This document shows positions 33,085 to 46,199 of a stretch of 64,000 nucleotides of DNA, one piece after another (the stretch's first letter is position 1; each line of letters starts with the position of its first letter). The DNA comes from Nomascus leucogenys. Its lineage: Eukaryota > Chordata > Mammalia > Primates > Hylobatidae. Location of the stretch: positions 100,589,185-100,653,184 of the forward strand of contig NC_044402.1 in assembly GCF_006542625.1 (NCBI RefSeq), written 5' to 3'. A program made the position numbers and the translations under genes. The notes under the pieces are model-generated. The model searched no databases and was not told where the DNA came from. It was given only the letters and a program-made list of their open reading frames with translations.

Positions 33085-34689
33085 GAGACTAGCCCCAAAA
33101 GATAATTTGCATAAAAATACAATCACTTGAATGCAGAGAATAGCTAAAGATGTTAGTAAAAACTGAACATCTGGGAAAAGACTGTATTAATTGGCAATTT
33201 TCTTTCTTTAATCCCTGAAAATATTAAATGATTTTCTAAGAATCAACTTAATTTAATGTGCTCATTTAGACAGGCAAAATGATCAAGACTCCTTTTGTAT
33301 TCATTTTGTTTTAGGGAGCCCCCTAATGAAAGTCTTCAGTAAATAGTTTCTCTGCATGCACTGATTTTCCTGAGGCCATTGTGGAGAGAGGTATCTGTGG
33401 GCTTGTGAAGCTGCTCTGCCACACCAGTAAGGATCAGGGAAAGAAAATACTTAGGCCACATCGTTGCAGTATTTGATTGCATGCCAATCTGAAGCATGTT
33501 ATGGACCCGTTTTGCCATGTAAATGGTAAGCTTTTACATCAGAAGTTAAGCTTTAGAAATATCTCACTTTGGGGCCTAATTTTTGTCAGTTTCTCAGTCT
33601 GTGATCAGAATTGTGTTATCAATCACAGTGAATATTCGTGAACGGTTGTGTGTTGAAAGGGCATAGGTGGTCTTCATTCTATTACTTTATACAGTTTTAA
33701 TCAGCATTTTCTGAAGTGAGCCGGGACAAGAACTCCTGGTTACAGTTTGGATAGGATGGAAAAAGTTGAGGTTGCTCTTCGTAAGATCTAAGCTGCTACT
33801 ACCTGTCCCACTGTATGACAAGAGTGGAATGCATTTTATGTGCACTTGACAGGTACTGCCTAGTCACTGCTTCATAGTACTTCTTTCCTAGCCATCTTCT
33901 GTAGCACTTTTACTGTCATTTGACTGTGATAATTAAATCATATGTTTGTTATAATTTCTGTGCACAGAAGAGTAGATTTTACAAGCATGACACAGGGCAT
34001 GAGAGTAGATGTCTCATATGGACAGATTTAAGTGATTGGGTCTGTTTATTGATCTCTGAATGGTTGTGCAACATTCAACTAATCTGTTTCATCACTGTTT
34101 TGCCTTAAAGTGTAATCAAACAATTAAAATAAGATTTTCATGTTACAAACAGTTAAAAACCCAGTAAACATAATTATAGAAGAAAAACAAACCTTTCTTT
34201 TTTCTTCCCTTTTTTGAAGTAGTGTTGCTATGAAGGTGTTATGTCTTTGACACATCAAAATGGCTAATTTGGAGTTGTGATGCTTGTTATGTAAATAGGC
34301 CATATGTTGAATTTCTGCAGAATCTTATTCCTTCAGTGTTGTGGTAATGGGCAGGATCCCCTAAGTACCATAGCTGAGAAAAACAGTCTTATGCAGATGT
34401 ATTTCTCTCTAAAACTTATATAATTTTTATTATTTTTGTTTAATAGCTAGTGTTTTTATTTTCTAATAAAAAATTTTAAATGTGATGTTATCCTTCTTTG
34501 CATCATACAAATCTTTGTTTCTAGTACTGATCCAAACTCCATTCCTATTTATCTACTTGCTTAATTAATAGACTTTTTATGGTGGATGTCCTGCTGTCGA
34601 GCTAAAGACTACATGCTTGATAACAAACTTCGTATTCTCTCTAAACTTGTTCCTTTTATGATGAAAAGACTTTCCTTTCTTGATCCGTT

Positions 34690-35640
34690 TAGCATTCTCT
34701 TCATCACCCAGACTGGAGATGTAGGAACCATTGCTGACTCTTCGCTCTCTCACTGCCTCTGTGAAACTGTGTATCAAGTCCTGTTAACTCTTCTTTTTTA
34801 ATGGTTTCTCTGAGCCACCCCTGCATTTCCTTTTCGTTCTTCACTCTGCCCGATCAGATAGGAGGCCGTCAGCCATCGCCGTTTCTAGGATGATTATAGT
34901 CTACATCTTGGTCTCTCTGTAATTGAGTTTTCCCCATTCTACGCACTTCCACTGTATCAACCTTCCTAAAACTCTTCCCTCAGAACTCTTCTCCAAGGAT
35001 TGTTTCACAGGAACAATACTTTAGCATTGTTTAGTATTGCACCATAGTGCAAATACTTTCCATGGCCTCCCCCATTGCCGAGCCTCTCAGTCTCACCCCA
35101 AATTAACTAACCAGCTTTATTTTCTACTTCTTTCCAATGTGAACCTTCTGTTCCTACTAGTTGGATCTCACTGCCCTTCTAAGATGACATGCTCATTTTC
35201 ATGCGTCCTTTTTTGTTCATGCCCTGCCTTTTAGAATGTCTCTCTTCTTTTTTTCTCTGACCTAACCACATTCTTCAAGTTCAAGTCAGCCTGCCCTGAT
35301 CATGTTACTCTCATTGGTTCTTTCTGCCCTTTTGTTTGCATCGTTCCTCTAGACCATCAGATCCTTTCTTATGCTGTTATGTGCTTCATTCTTGCTTTCT
35401 CAACTAGATAGCAAGTTCCTTCAGGGCACTGATGTGCCTTTTATTCTGTCTACTGGCCCTGGCCATAAGAAGCACTTGATAAATACATCCATAAAATGAA
35501 TAAATGTAAGGATGATATTTTTAAAATCATGGGCTTTGATATTGACTCTGAACTGCTCACCGTTGGGTCCTCAGAGCCTAACTCACAGCCTGACATATAG
35601 TCATGACCTCAATAAATATTTGTTAACTTAGAAATTCATG
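34690..35640 (+). mobile_element. L2 LINE, 3' part
   Basis: 'ttgctgactcttcgctctct' and 'aagtcctgttaactcttct' match L2. Further right are 'tagatagcaagttccttcag', 'ggcactgatgtgcc', 'cttgataaatacatccat' and again 'acctcaataaatatttgtta', two L2-like 3' ends about 130 bases apart. No open frame. Confidence 0.7.
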
Positions 35641-36964
35641 TTGACATTGGATAAAAGGGACAGGCATTTGAAGGAGTCGTCTGTCAAGGTTTTTTTTCTC
35701 CATTTTTCTTCAGTGGTTCTAATCAGCTTCTCCATTCATCAACTGTGAGAATTCTGAGGACTCGGCATTTCCCAGAGTTGGGATAATGATGGAGTCTGGC
35801 AGTTGTGAGTTGGAATTAAGAAGCCTGTAGTTATTTTAAGGTGGAGTGATGGGCCCCAGTACTGAGCAAAAAAAGCATTGAGGCTTTATGCCAGTATTTT
35901 ATACGTCAAACAATTAGGCTAAAGTTATCAGTTATATAAAAGTTCAGCTAATTGGCTCTAAAATTTCAGACTGTATTTATTGCAGGGCTGCTCAAGTTTT
36001 TCATTTAAAAGCATCCTTGTAAATTAAAAAAAAATACATCTGGGCACCCATCTGAGGGTGAAAGGTGATGTAGGAAAGAGTCTGCCACATCCCATTGTAT
36101 TCAGGACTGAATTTAATTCTTTAGTAAGCCTTATTTTGTACAAGGCACTGTTTCTGCTGGGAAGGAGTTTATAGCCTAGCAGGAAAAAATAACAGACGTA
36201 TCCCAGAAACAAAGGTCTAACAGAGCTCAGAAGGGAAAAAAACTTCTTCTGTTGGGGAGTGGAGGGAATCTTCTTAGAATGACAGTTGTTTGAGGTGATT
36301 ACTGAAAGGATTTGGATAAGATTTCAGTGTTATTGGGAATATAAGGATGGGGGAAGGGTGATGTGAGTGAATTCCAGGGCCAATTTGTTGACTTTACATC
36401 AGCGCTCTTATAGTACTCCTGCTTCTGAGTTGAGCCCAGCTAGGAGTCTTCTGAGCATTGGTGGGCTGCAGTGTTCAATAATGGAACCTAACGGATATAT
36501 AGATACCTGCAGTAATTACGTGTGGTGCCAAGTGCTGAACTGACTATGACACAAAGCGAAAAATAAATCTTGGAAGCGATATAACCAGTGTGTTCCTGGA
36601 TAGCATCCAGCTCACTTAGAATGCTCAGAAAGGCCTCCTGCATTATGGAAATGCCACTGAAGGTTGACACTTTCACAGTAATGTAAATAATGAGAGGTCC
36701 ACCCCAGATTGTGTTCCCAAGCAGCCAGCCATCTGTGGGACACTGCACAGTGCATGTAGCCCAGTTGAGTAAAGGTATAAACACACTGTTACATAGAGCC
36801 CTCATTCTGATTCTGTGGAACTACTCCCATGGTCTGTAAAGCTAGGACCAAAGGGAATGTTTGAGGAATACAGATTTTGGGTCAGTAGATGGAAAGTTGC
36901 TCCATTATGGATTGTGCTACTTCAGGAGGTGATGGGCCGCCATCACTGAACATGTATAAGCATC
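35641..36964. other. Mostly unassigned
   Basis: 36110-36200 ('acaaggcactgtttctgctg') may be an L2 fragment. Otherwise nothing recognised. Confidence 0.4.
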
Positions 36965-37130
36965 GCCTATACCAGGCAATATCTTATTTAATTATATGCA
37001 TTCTCTCCTTTATTCTCAAAACATTGCTATGAAGTACATGCTCCTATTACTCCAGTTTTACTGAAGAGCAAAACTGAAGCCTAGAAAGGTTGAGTAGCTA
37101 GTAATTGGTAGAGCAGGTATAAAGGCCAGG
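36965..37130 (-). mobile_element. MIR SINE, antisense
   Basis: 'cattgctatgaagtacatgc', 'actgaagagcaaaactgaag', 'ggttgagtagctagtaattg' follow the MIR reverse complement. Confidence 0.65.
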
Positions 37131-37344
37131 CAGTTCGCGGGCAGAAACTGCATATGCACTGAGATGAAGAAAGGATGCAAACATTAGGTGGCCATATGGA
37201 TTTTCAAGGTTCCTTCCTAACACTAGGATTGATTCTTTAATTGACCTTAGGGATCAAGATGCCAGCTGTTGCAAAATACTAATTCATTATCAGCACCCAG
37301 TTCCTAGAGATTTCAGAACAAAGTGAATACAGTCATCATCATCA

Positions 37345-37525
37345 TCATAGTTATCACTTATTGATCATTTTATTTAAACCTCAAAGGAATCTTGGAAGGT
37401 AAGGATTATATACCCTTATTAGACAAGGAAACTGAAGCTCAGGGAAGTTATATAACTTGATTGAGTGTGCAGAGTTGATAAGTGGGAGATGAATCTGGTG
37501 TCTGACACCCAGGCCCTGCTTTTTC
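37345..37525 (-). mobile_element. MIR SINE, antisense
   Basis: 'ttagacaaggaaactgaagc', 'tcagggaagttatataactt', 'ttgataagtgggagatgaat' match the MIR reverse complement. A (TCA)n run at 37332-37349 lies at its left edge. Confidence 0.8.
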
Positions 37526-37889
37526 TTATACCACCCTGTGAGGTAACACATGGTGACGCTGAAAATATTTACCTATCAGTCTGCACAGAAACCAACAAGT
37601 CAGAGAGACCACTAGCTGTCAGCAACCCCTGTGGCTCTGCAGGTGATGAGTATCACCTGAAGTGATATTTAGGAGCAGTTTGAAGGTGTGTGAAAGGCTT
37701 GGTAATCTACCAAGACCACAGATCTGGAGCTCTGGTGACTTCTTCCCATGCTCAGCATTTATTTGATTTTATACATGACAAGTAGTACTATTAAAGAGAA
37801 AGCCTTCACGGATAACTATATTACATTTATATTTCTAATTAAGGAAAAATGGTTTTGCAGTGGTGATCTGTGTTCCTTATAAATGGCAG

Positions 37890-39110
37890 GCTCTCTTCCC
37901 ACTCCTTTTCTTCCTTTCCCTTATTCCAGTCTGAGGCTAATCCCTCTTGCTTCCTCAGGGACCTTGCTTCATTGTCTTTTCTTCAAGGTCTCAATGATCC
38001 TTTTCTTTCAGCATATAAACATACATAAGTCTTTCTTATTCTTTATAAAAACAGAAAACGATGAACGCTTTTGGTCGCTTCTCTATAGGTTTGGGTGTGT
38101 TTCATCTTATTCCTGGTCTTAGCAGGCAGCTCCTTGAAGTACAGCTCCTCGTACACATCCTGCACCTCGCCACCTTCCTTTCATCTTCAACCCCCTACAC
38201 TCCTGTCCTCTCCTAATGACCACCTCTGTTGGTGGTCCATTGACCACCAGGTCCATTATCTAGGATTCTCTTTCATTTCTTGAACTTTGCACAACATTTG
38301 GTGTTCTTGACAACTCTCTGCTCCTTAAAATGTTGCCCACCTGTTTTCTGAGTTATCCATTTCTCCTAATTTTCTTTCTTGTCCAGCTGCTCTGTATTTG
38401 GACTTCTCTTTGCTGTCCTCCCTTCCTCTCAAACCTTAGCATGCCCTACAGTTCAGCCCTCAGCCCTCTGCTCATTCTTCACATTTGCCCTGTGGCAGCT
38501 CATCTTCTCTTTTCTTCTACTACCACCTATATGCTATTGATTCCATTGTAAATCTGCATCTCCAGCCATGAAATCTTATCTGGCATGTGTTCCAAGTATC
38601 TTTAACTCAACAAGTTCAAAACATCACTTCTCCAACTTTAATCCAGCATACTCCTTCTGTGTTTTCTATCTCAATGAATGAAACCTGCTTCACCAAGTTT
38701 AAAACCTAGGACAACTTCTTTGCCTTCTTCAACCTCTACATTTTATATAGAGACTGTCTTTTCAGACTCTCTTGAATCTGCTCTTTCCTCCCTGTATCAT
38801 AACCTTCATTACTGCTGTGGTTCAGGCCCTCATCCCTTCTCTTGAGGATTATTGCAGTAGCCTCGCAACTGGTCTCTCTGGCACCTGCCTGGCCTGTCTC
38901 CAATTTGTTCTTCACACTGCTGCCTTTCTAAAAGGCAAATCTGATTACAACTCTCCACTGCTTAAAATCCTTCAGCAGAGTTTCTGCATTTTCAGGTTAA
39001 AATGTAAGCTCCTGGCATGGCACGAAAGCTTCTTTGTGATCTGGGCCTTCCCTTCAGGTGTGTGTCAGTCTCCTCTAATGATCCTGGTCCCCACTGTCTG
39101 CCCCTGCCTA
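37890..39110 (+). mobile_element. L2 LINE, about 1.2 kb of the coding-end region
   Basis: L2 hallmarks in order: 'acttctccaactttaatcca', 'gattattgcagtagcctcgc', 'aactggtctctctggcacct', 'attacaactctccactgctt', 'aaaatccttcagcagagt', 'atctgggccttccc'. The longest L2 piece here. Frames are broken. Confidence 0.85.
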
Positions 39111-39172
39111 TAGCATCTCCACTAAAGGAAAGAAATGATAGGAGGGATGAGAACAGCGGCGAGATGATAGAC

Positions 39173-39534
39173 CTGCTGTTCAGTACTGTAGCCACTAGCT
39201 ACAGTGGCTGTTGGGCACTGGAAATACAGCTAGTCCAAGTTGAGATGTGCGTAAGTGTAAAATACACCATGCTTTGAGACTATATAAAAAAATGTAAAAT
39301 TTCTCATTTAACAAATTGTAATATTGGTTACATGTTGAAACAGCAATAGTTTTGATATAGTGGGTTAAACAAAATATATTACTAAAATTAATTTCACATG
39401 TTTCTTTTTATTTTTAAAAATGTGATTACTTAGTGGACGTTAACATATGACATAAAGAAATAAAATAAAATATGATTACTAGAAAATTAAACATCACCTG
39501 CGTGCTCATATTATAGTTCTATTGGACAGCATTG
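39173..39534. mobile_element. hAT-type non-autonomous element
   Basis: Left end CCTGCTGTTCAGTACTGTAGC and the reverse complement of the right end, CAATGCTGTCCAATAGAAC, resemble each other as terminal inverted repeats. 'gccactagctacagtggctg' follows the left end. The interior is AT-rich and non-coding. The family name is not certain. Confidence 0.65.
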
Positions 39535-40246
39535 TTAGTGAACATCTCATTCCCAGGAGATGCATCCTGTACGAGCCAAGCCCATGAGCTTTTTGAATGA
39601 TTAAGTCAGCCCTATTGGCATAGAGAAGTAGCATTTGCTCAGTTTTTTCAATCCAGAGGTATGAAATGTTTGGATAAGATTCAGAATTGGAGAGACAGAT
39701 TCTGAACACTACAGCCAGGAGTTATATGTACAATGGGCATAGTGTGGAAAGCACTATTAAAGCACATCTGTCTCAGTAGGCCCACCCAGCCATCATCAGA
39801 AGTGGGAGGCAGGAATTCTCGTGGTGTGGTAGAGGAAGGATTTCAGGTAGACAGGAGGAACAAGGGAAGGGAAAGTGGAGTCACATTCCCTGGAAGCCTC
39901 CTACTTGTGAGTCACCAGCTGAAACCCTGAGAGCTGGTCTCTGAGATTCCCCATCCTGCCGTTGATTCTTCCTAGTGGGCTACGTCCCAGCTCCCCTACT
40001 ATCTGGCTGTAGGATCCTGAACAAGTCAATGAATCAACGAATCTGGAGTCTGAATAATATGCACACCATACACTCATTGTGTGTCAAACAAAATGATGTG
40101 CCCCAAACTGATAAGGGCTCTACAGAAGTTAGTTATGCCTTAAGACACTGAGGGCAGTAATCTGTGGATGAGTGGGCCTGAAGGGCTTTGAGGGAAGGGC
40201 ATATGGGCTGTCAGAAAGACCTGGAAGATAGCACGTGTTGCCTTAA
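39535..40246. other. No recognised feature
   Basis: No gene or repeat named. Confidence 0.45.
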
Positions 40247-40262
40247 GAGATATGCAGAGCTT

Positions 40263-40476
40263 CTGGCTAACACCGTGAAACCCCGTCTCTACTAAAAATC
40301 CAAAAAAAAAGAGCCTGTTATGGTGGTGGGCACCTGTAGTCCCAGCTACTCGGGAGGCTAAGGCAGGAGAATGGTGTGAACCCGGGAGGCAGAGCTTGCA
40401 GTGAGCCGAGATCGTGCCACTGCACTCCAGCCTGGGAGACAGTGCGAGACTCCATCTCAAAAAAAAAAAAAAAAGA
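40263..40476 (+). mobile_element. 5'-truncated AluY
   Basis: Starts inside the left arm at 'ctggctaacaccgtgaaacc' and has an AluY-type right arm ('agaatggtgtgaacccggga'). Perfect 16-base target duplication GAGATATGCAGAGCTT at 40247-40262 and 40477-40492. Confidence 0.95.
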
Positions 40477-40492
40477 GAGATATGCAGAGCTT

Positions 40493-41639
40493 TATGTTGT
40501 TCATGGTGGAAAAGCCAACCTGTGACAGGAAACCAGATCTTATCAGGTTGGATCAGGAAGGGGAACCCTCCTGGAAGAGGTGATGGGAAGAAACTGTGAC
40601 TATAAAGAGAACAGTCCAGTAGGATTAGATTCCAGTGAAATCGGATAGGCAGTGTGACTCAGTGTCTTCTCTAGTGGTGGTTTGCCTGCTGTAGTCTGTT
40701 GGACTCTTAAATTCTGAGAAGAACTTCCTCTCTTGGTTTCAACCTGGGCAGCTGTATTTATTTGCTTCATGAGTAGGCATTTTGTATACGATTTTGTTAG
40801 GGGCAAAGGTTCTTGTGCTAAAAACAAAAGTTTGAAAGTCCTACATTATAGAAAATAGCCTGAGAGGAGTGGTGACTACCTTGATGTGATTATTTCTCCC
40901 TCATTTGCAGGATCTAGGACCAGTTTAGGCCCTTTCCAGAGGGAATACAGCTTCCTTTCATGTGAGGCTTAGCGACTTAGCGGACCGACCATGCAGTTTG
41001 CCTTGTCCAGGTAGTTTAGCCAGGTAGCCATAACTCAGTTTTGTTCTTGGGTAAACAGGTTTTCACTTTTGTACTGGGTTCCACCTTGTCTCCTGCATTC
41101 CCAAGTCCTGGATTTGTGTTCTTGTGGAGGGACCCCAAGTTGTCTTAGGTAAGGGTCCTGTCATGTTTCTCCAAGCCTTCTTGGGACAGTAGTGTCCCTA
41201 GGGTTGGGCCACTGCTACTCCCTTCCAGGCCTCTTTAGTACTGAGAACTACCAGCAAGGGTCAGGAAACTTAATAGATATTTAGAATTGAATAACTTGCC
41301 TGGAGCTTGGCTTTTCCCTGGTTCCAGACCCCTGAGAGCAAACATTCTTGCTAGTTTGCTGTCCCGCTGGTCTCTGAGTCCCATTTGTACAACTTGGAAG
41401 GAGAAAGGAAGACAGATATAGGGCTGATTTTCTTAAATTATGGTACATTCATGTCTTTGTCTCTAGTGGGAAGGTTGGTCTTATGTGTGTATGAGAAAGG
41501 TGGCCACCTTTATGTTGTGGTTTCAGAATCCATACTGCTGAAAAGGGCACTTCAAATATCAAGTTTCTCTTTTTTGCTCTCCAATATGTGAAAGCCTACG
41601 TTATAAAAACTCTATTTAGTTTCCTATGACCAGTATGAT
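40493..41639. other. No recognised feature
   Basis: Repeat-poor intron-like sequence. Confidence 0.45.
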
Positions 41640-41850
41640 TTAGAAGAAAAAGAGGACAGGCTTTGGCACTTGAAAGACCTGATTTTGAGTCATGCAATTG
41701 CTGGCTATATGAATTTGAGCAAGTTATTTAATCTTTCTGAACCCCAGTTTTCTCATGTATGAAGCGAAGTGAGTAACGCCTACAATTTTGTTATGATTTT
41801 GTTATGACTAAATAAGATAAAATATAAAGTGCCTGGCACCAGGGCCTAAA
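41640..41850 (+). mobile_element. MIR SINE
   Basis: 'gagcaagttatttaatcttt', 'ctgaaccccagttttctcat', 'ataaagtgcctggcaccagg' follow MIR order. Confidence 0.78.
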
Positions 41851-43469
41851 ATGCAAATGCTATGGAGGTGGTAAGTCAAACTTACCCTCATATCTCAGTA
41901 TATCTCAATTCATTCTCCTTATGTTGAATAATTTTATAGACCTTTCCCTGAGACTGATCAGGAAGAGGATATGAAATCTGGGGCAAGGGGCCCAGATTTT
42001 ACCCAGCCAAGGGTGAAAAAGGACCAGAAGGAAGTTGCCTTCACATTTTGCCTAAGTCCCATCCTCCCTATGGTTTGCATTTGTGAAAATATTCGTCTGA
42101 GATTATAGGTACAGCATGAAGCCTTGGAAAAAAGGCATGTTTACATCCTCTGCCAGGATAGCATAACAATTAACAAAGCAGGTTTTTGAATCTCTGAATA
42201 GTCAGGTGCACTGCCATCAAAATAAACTTTTATTTCTATTCTTTGCTGATAGATTACAAATAAAGAAAGCCACTAAAATATCCTGAAAAAAGAAGATTTA
42301 TATATGAATTGGACACCAGGGACAGATTTTTCACACTTATTTTGTTGGAGCAGTTCTTTCCTTAGCTGTGGGTGTTTGGGAAGTTCTTTTATTGTAGCCT
42401 TTGTTGCTTACAAGAGGGAAAAAGCTTTAGTATACTAAGGTAAGAATGATTTTGATTGGAGGCAATACTGTTCTCAGTGTGGGCTGACTTTCATGTATTG
42501 TAGTGATTACCAGTATATAACTGAGAAAACCCATTTGTTGAAGTGCTGTAAACAGCAGAGAGTCTGATCTCACATACTGCCCTGATCGACAAGTGTTTAT
42601 TGTAGGAATGTGGTCAGTCCTATAATTTTTTAAGGGAAAAGGGGAAGATGTTATGCCAGTCACTGTGATTGCAAATGTCCTGATCTGGCAGGTCTTTTTC
42701 CTTTCTCGTTTATTTCTCCTGTGAAATCTGAATGGTGGATTCAGTACATGCACTGAGCTTCCAGTGACTTGCTCAGCTCTTGATGCAATTGATCACTCCA
42801 CTGTAATTCCATACCCTCGATTTTAGTGCCATATCAAAATCATGAACACTCAAGGAGACTATGTAAATCTACTTCCTCAAAAATTAGAAATAATGGCATT
42901 AAAAATGTTATTTAGTGCTGGTTTGTAGCACTGAATATATAAACTCATTCATTGTTCTGGTACTCCCTGAATAAGAACTGTTTCAGTTGCAGTGGATGAT
43001 ATCAACTAAGGTTTCCATGGCAACGCTAATTTATAATATGAAAACTTTTGTAGAATTTCACCTTCTGGACTCTTCTAGATTGCATTTAAATTTAAATTTT
43101 TCCCCTCATTTATTAAGGTGAGGCATATTTAGATATTACTTACATGTATGTACTACGAGTATCTTCATGAAACTCATTGATAAGAAATTAGATGTGTAGA
43201 AAGCAGACATTGGAAACGGAAAATGGATACTGTGGTCTAACATCTCACCAAATGCAGGAATTCTTTCCATGTTATCCCAGTTGCCATTTGAACCAGCCAG
43301 GAACGAGGAGTTTGGTCAACATTTTATGAAGCCAAGTAATGCTAATGACAGTAGTCTGCAGTGCTCCTGGACCCTAAGCCCATTTTGATTTGGACTTCGT
43401 GTTATTTGTGATTGGACCAATACTCCATCAAGCACAAGTGGACACAGATATTTGTAAAACCTCTTCCCC
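41851..43469. other. Repeat-poor stretch with an RFX-like X-box
   Basis: No gene or transposon seen. GTTTCCATGGCAAC at 43011-43024 is close to the palindromic RFX X-box (one half-site, GTTGCC on minus, is perfect). Confidence 0.4.
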
Positions 43470-44760
43470 AGTGGTGCACTGAAACCTGCCTCCCTGCAGC
43501 TTCCCTATTGGTCTTCCATCCGCCCTTTGAATGCCACAGAATAAATATGCACCTTCTGTGTGGTCGCTCTTCAAATATTTGACCATAGCTATTGTATCTC
43601 CTCCTCGAAGTCTTCTCCTTTCAGGGTTATGCAGTGCTAGTTCTCTTAACTGATAGTTCTCATCCTGTTAACATTCCTCTGGGCACCCACTACTTTATCA
43701 ATGCCATCTTAAAAATGAGGCATCTGGCCAGATGTTATGGCTCACGCCTGTAATCCCAGCACTTTGAAGGTCGAGGTGGGCCTATCACTTGAGGTCAGGA
43801 GTTCGAGACCAGCCTGGCCAACATGGCAAAACCCCGTCTCTACTAAAAATACAAAAACTAGCTGAGCATGGTGGCGTATGCCTGTAATCCCAGCTACTCA
43901 GGAGGCTGAGGCAGGAAATCGCTTGAACCCCAAAGGTGGAGGTTGCAGTGAGCCAAGATTGTGCCACTGCACTCCAGCCTAGGTGACAGAGCGAGACCCC
44001 ACCTCAAAAAAAAAAAAAAAAAAAGAGACATCTTGAATGCAACAGCCTACTCCTGACTGAGTACTCTGAGCAGTAGAAAACACCAGGCTGCTATTCACTC
44101 CCTTGATCAGGGCACTCTTCTTTTATTAATCTAGGCAAATATTGTGTGGGCCTCACTTGTAAATCGGGAGCAGCACATTGTTTGTTCATATACGAAGCTA
44201 AAGAAAACTTCCAAGCCTTTTTTCCTAACAACTGCTACAAAGCCAGGTCTCCTTTGTTCTTTACTTGAGGAGTGAATCATGTGTGCCTACTTAGAGGATT
44301 TTACATACATTTATCCTTCTACATTTTGTCTCTTTTTGTTAAATTATTTTTCCTCTTTATCAAGACAGCTTTGAATTCTAAAATTTTTAAATTCGATATA
44401 TTAGTGATGTGAGACTTTCACTTATTTATCAATTGCACACTTGGAAATGTTACTTTGTCATTGATAAAATGTTGACCAAGATAGGCCAAAGGTAGGGCCC
44501 TGTGACATTCTGCAAGAGAATTATTAACATCAGTATGTGAATTTTTTTTTTTAAACTAGCTTGACAGTCTTTCACTTATGTTTACTTTGTTATCCAAGAG
44601 CATAGAGTCAGGGAAAGACTTAGTCAAATGCCTTAGTAATGAGATCATTATTGGTCTACTTATTGCCACTGAGTAGAACCCCTATGATAAAGAATAAAAT
44701 TCATGAGAGTAATTTTTAGATTGCATTTTCTTTTGAAAAATTTCTTGAAAAAGCATATCT
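43470..44760 (-). mobile_element. CR1/L3-type LINE fossil, split by an AluS
   Basis: Antisense CR1-like wording: 'cttcaaatatttgaccatag', 'cctcctcgaagtcttctcct', 'cattcctctgggcacccact' and, beyond the Alu, 'agtcaaatgccttagtaatg'. Very diverged, as expected for a family that died before the mammalian radiation. Confidence 0.6.
43726..44019 (+). mobile_element. AluS in a CR1/L3 remnant
   Basis: 'ggccagatgttatggctcac' start, S-type left arm 'tcacttgaggtcaggagttc', 20-base A-tail. Imperfect target duplication AAAAATGAGGCATCT (43711-43725) and AAAAAGAGACATCTT (from 44020). Confidence 0.92.
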
Positions 44761-45429
44761 AAGTCCCTTATTTTTAATGTATCTAAGAGAAAATAATTTT
44801 GTAAAATAAAATCAAACTTCACCTATCATTTCAACTCATGAACTTGTTTGGTTCAAAGGAATTGCTATGTAATACATCATTCTATTTTCTTTACAGAATC
44901 ATTACTTTTAAAAAGAGTTGGTGGGGTGACAGGAAATTACTCCATAGGTGTCACTCCAACACATCATGATATTCTCATCTCCTGGGACAGAGAGTCGTCA
45001 GGCTGAGGCATGTCCAAACAGCGTGCCAGCCTGTGTAGATGGCTCCATGACAGTATCGCTAATGTGACCATGACAGAGAGAGCTCTGATGGCATTGTGTC
45101 ACTACTGGATGTGTTTTCACTAAGCTGAAAATTCTGTATTATTTGAAAAGAGGTTTATTTTTCCTCCCACACAAATTCTTGGACTCTTATATTAATGTCA
45201 AATAGCTGTCAAGTAACACATATGGTGCTTTCTGTGCTATATTTTATTGTACTCATGTACAAAATAGTTTTTTTAAAAACATGTTCTCTGCCTTGGACTA
45301 CATAGAAAAAAATAAAAGAACAGTATTCTTAAACACAAATCTATAATATATCAAGGAATAAATGATTGCTTCATAAAAATACTAGTATTTGTGTCATACT
45401 TTATATTTTTCAAAGTACTTTCATGCATT
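44761..45429. other. Repeat-free stretch
   Basis: 44920-45130 has no transposon signature and reads as unique, moderately GC-rich DNA. It is preceded by an acceptor-like 'tattttctttacag' ending at 44897. No open frame supports an exon. Confidence 0.35.
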
Positions 45430-45620
45430 TTCTTTTTTGAAAAAAATCTGATGTTAAAAATAATACATACTCTGAATTTGGAAGCTACTGAAATGGATAA
45501 AAAATTAAAAGTCAGCTAAAATTCCGCCTCTCAGAGATTGTCACTGTTAGCATTTGGTGTTTCCCTTTCAGATGTGCATTTGTGTGAGGTTGTGAGTGTG
45601 TGTGCATGTGTATATTTGTG
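45430..45620 (-). mobile_element. Possible L1M 3' fragment, with TG-rich end
   Basis: 'taaaagtcagctaaaattcc' and 'cagagattgtcactgttagc' resemble an antisense L1M 3' region. A TG-rich run follows at 45580-45625. Confidence 0.35.
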
Positions 45621-45679
45621 TGTTTTAAACTAGCTCTTGGTGGACCCAGGACATTTGTACTGAAGAATCAGCATGACAT

Positions 45680-45915
45680 AGTCGGTAAAGGGTTTTGGAA
45701 TCAGGCACTTGGAGATTTCAGCCCTGGCTATGCAACTTACGTAGTGACTATGAATTCCTTAAACTCTCTAAACCTTAATTTCTACTTCTATAAAATGGGG
45801 ATAATAATAGTATATACCTAGTAAGTTTATTGTAAAAATTAATAAGATAATGCAGATAAAGTACATAGCATGGTTCTTGGACCATAGCATATGCTCAGCA
45901 AATGTGAACTATTTT
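45680..45915 (+). mobile_element. MIR SINE
   Basis: 'ttttggaatcaggcacttgg', 'aaactctctaaaccttaatt', 'tctataaaatggggataata', 'atatgctcagcaaatgtgaa' follow MIR closely. Confidence 0.85.
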
Positions 45916-46199
45916 TATTATGCAGGTTTTCTTTTCTGCTTTCTTCACTTAAATTCTAGGGTAAAAATTTCTTTGTCATAAAATATTATTTGAAAAATAT
46001 TTAGAATGACTGCATGAATTTCAGTATATGAATGTACTTTAATGTTATTCTATGGATAAACAATTTTTAATTTATTGTGATCACAAAGAACACCACAGTT
46101 AATATCCTTTACATTATGTTTTGTGAATAGACAACAAATTAAAAATGAATTACTAATCGCGTTTTATGGAGAGGCAGAAAAAAACTGACAGTTCTTTAG

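Larger units (their letters stand above)
32240..34689. other. Intron-like, repeat-poor stretch
   Basis: No gene or transposon recognised. Contains a 32-base-period tandem duplication (32979-33040) and a (CA)n tract (33049-33079). A weak acceptor-like 'ttcattttgttttag' ends at 33315. Confidence 0.5.

Noticed and set aside
33300..33515. Acceptor-like 'ttcattttgttttag' and following sequence as a second exon
   Set aside because: No good donor or open frame follows, and such pyrimidine-AG words are frequent in AT-rich intron DNA.
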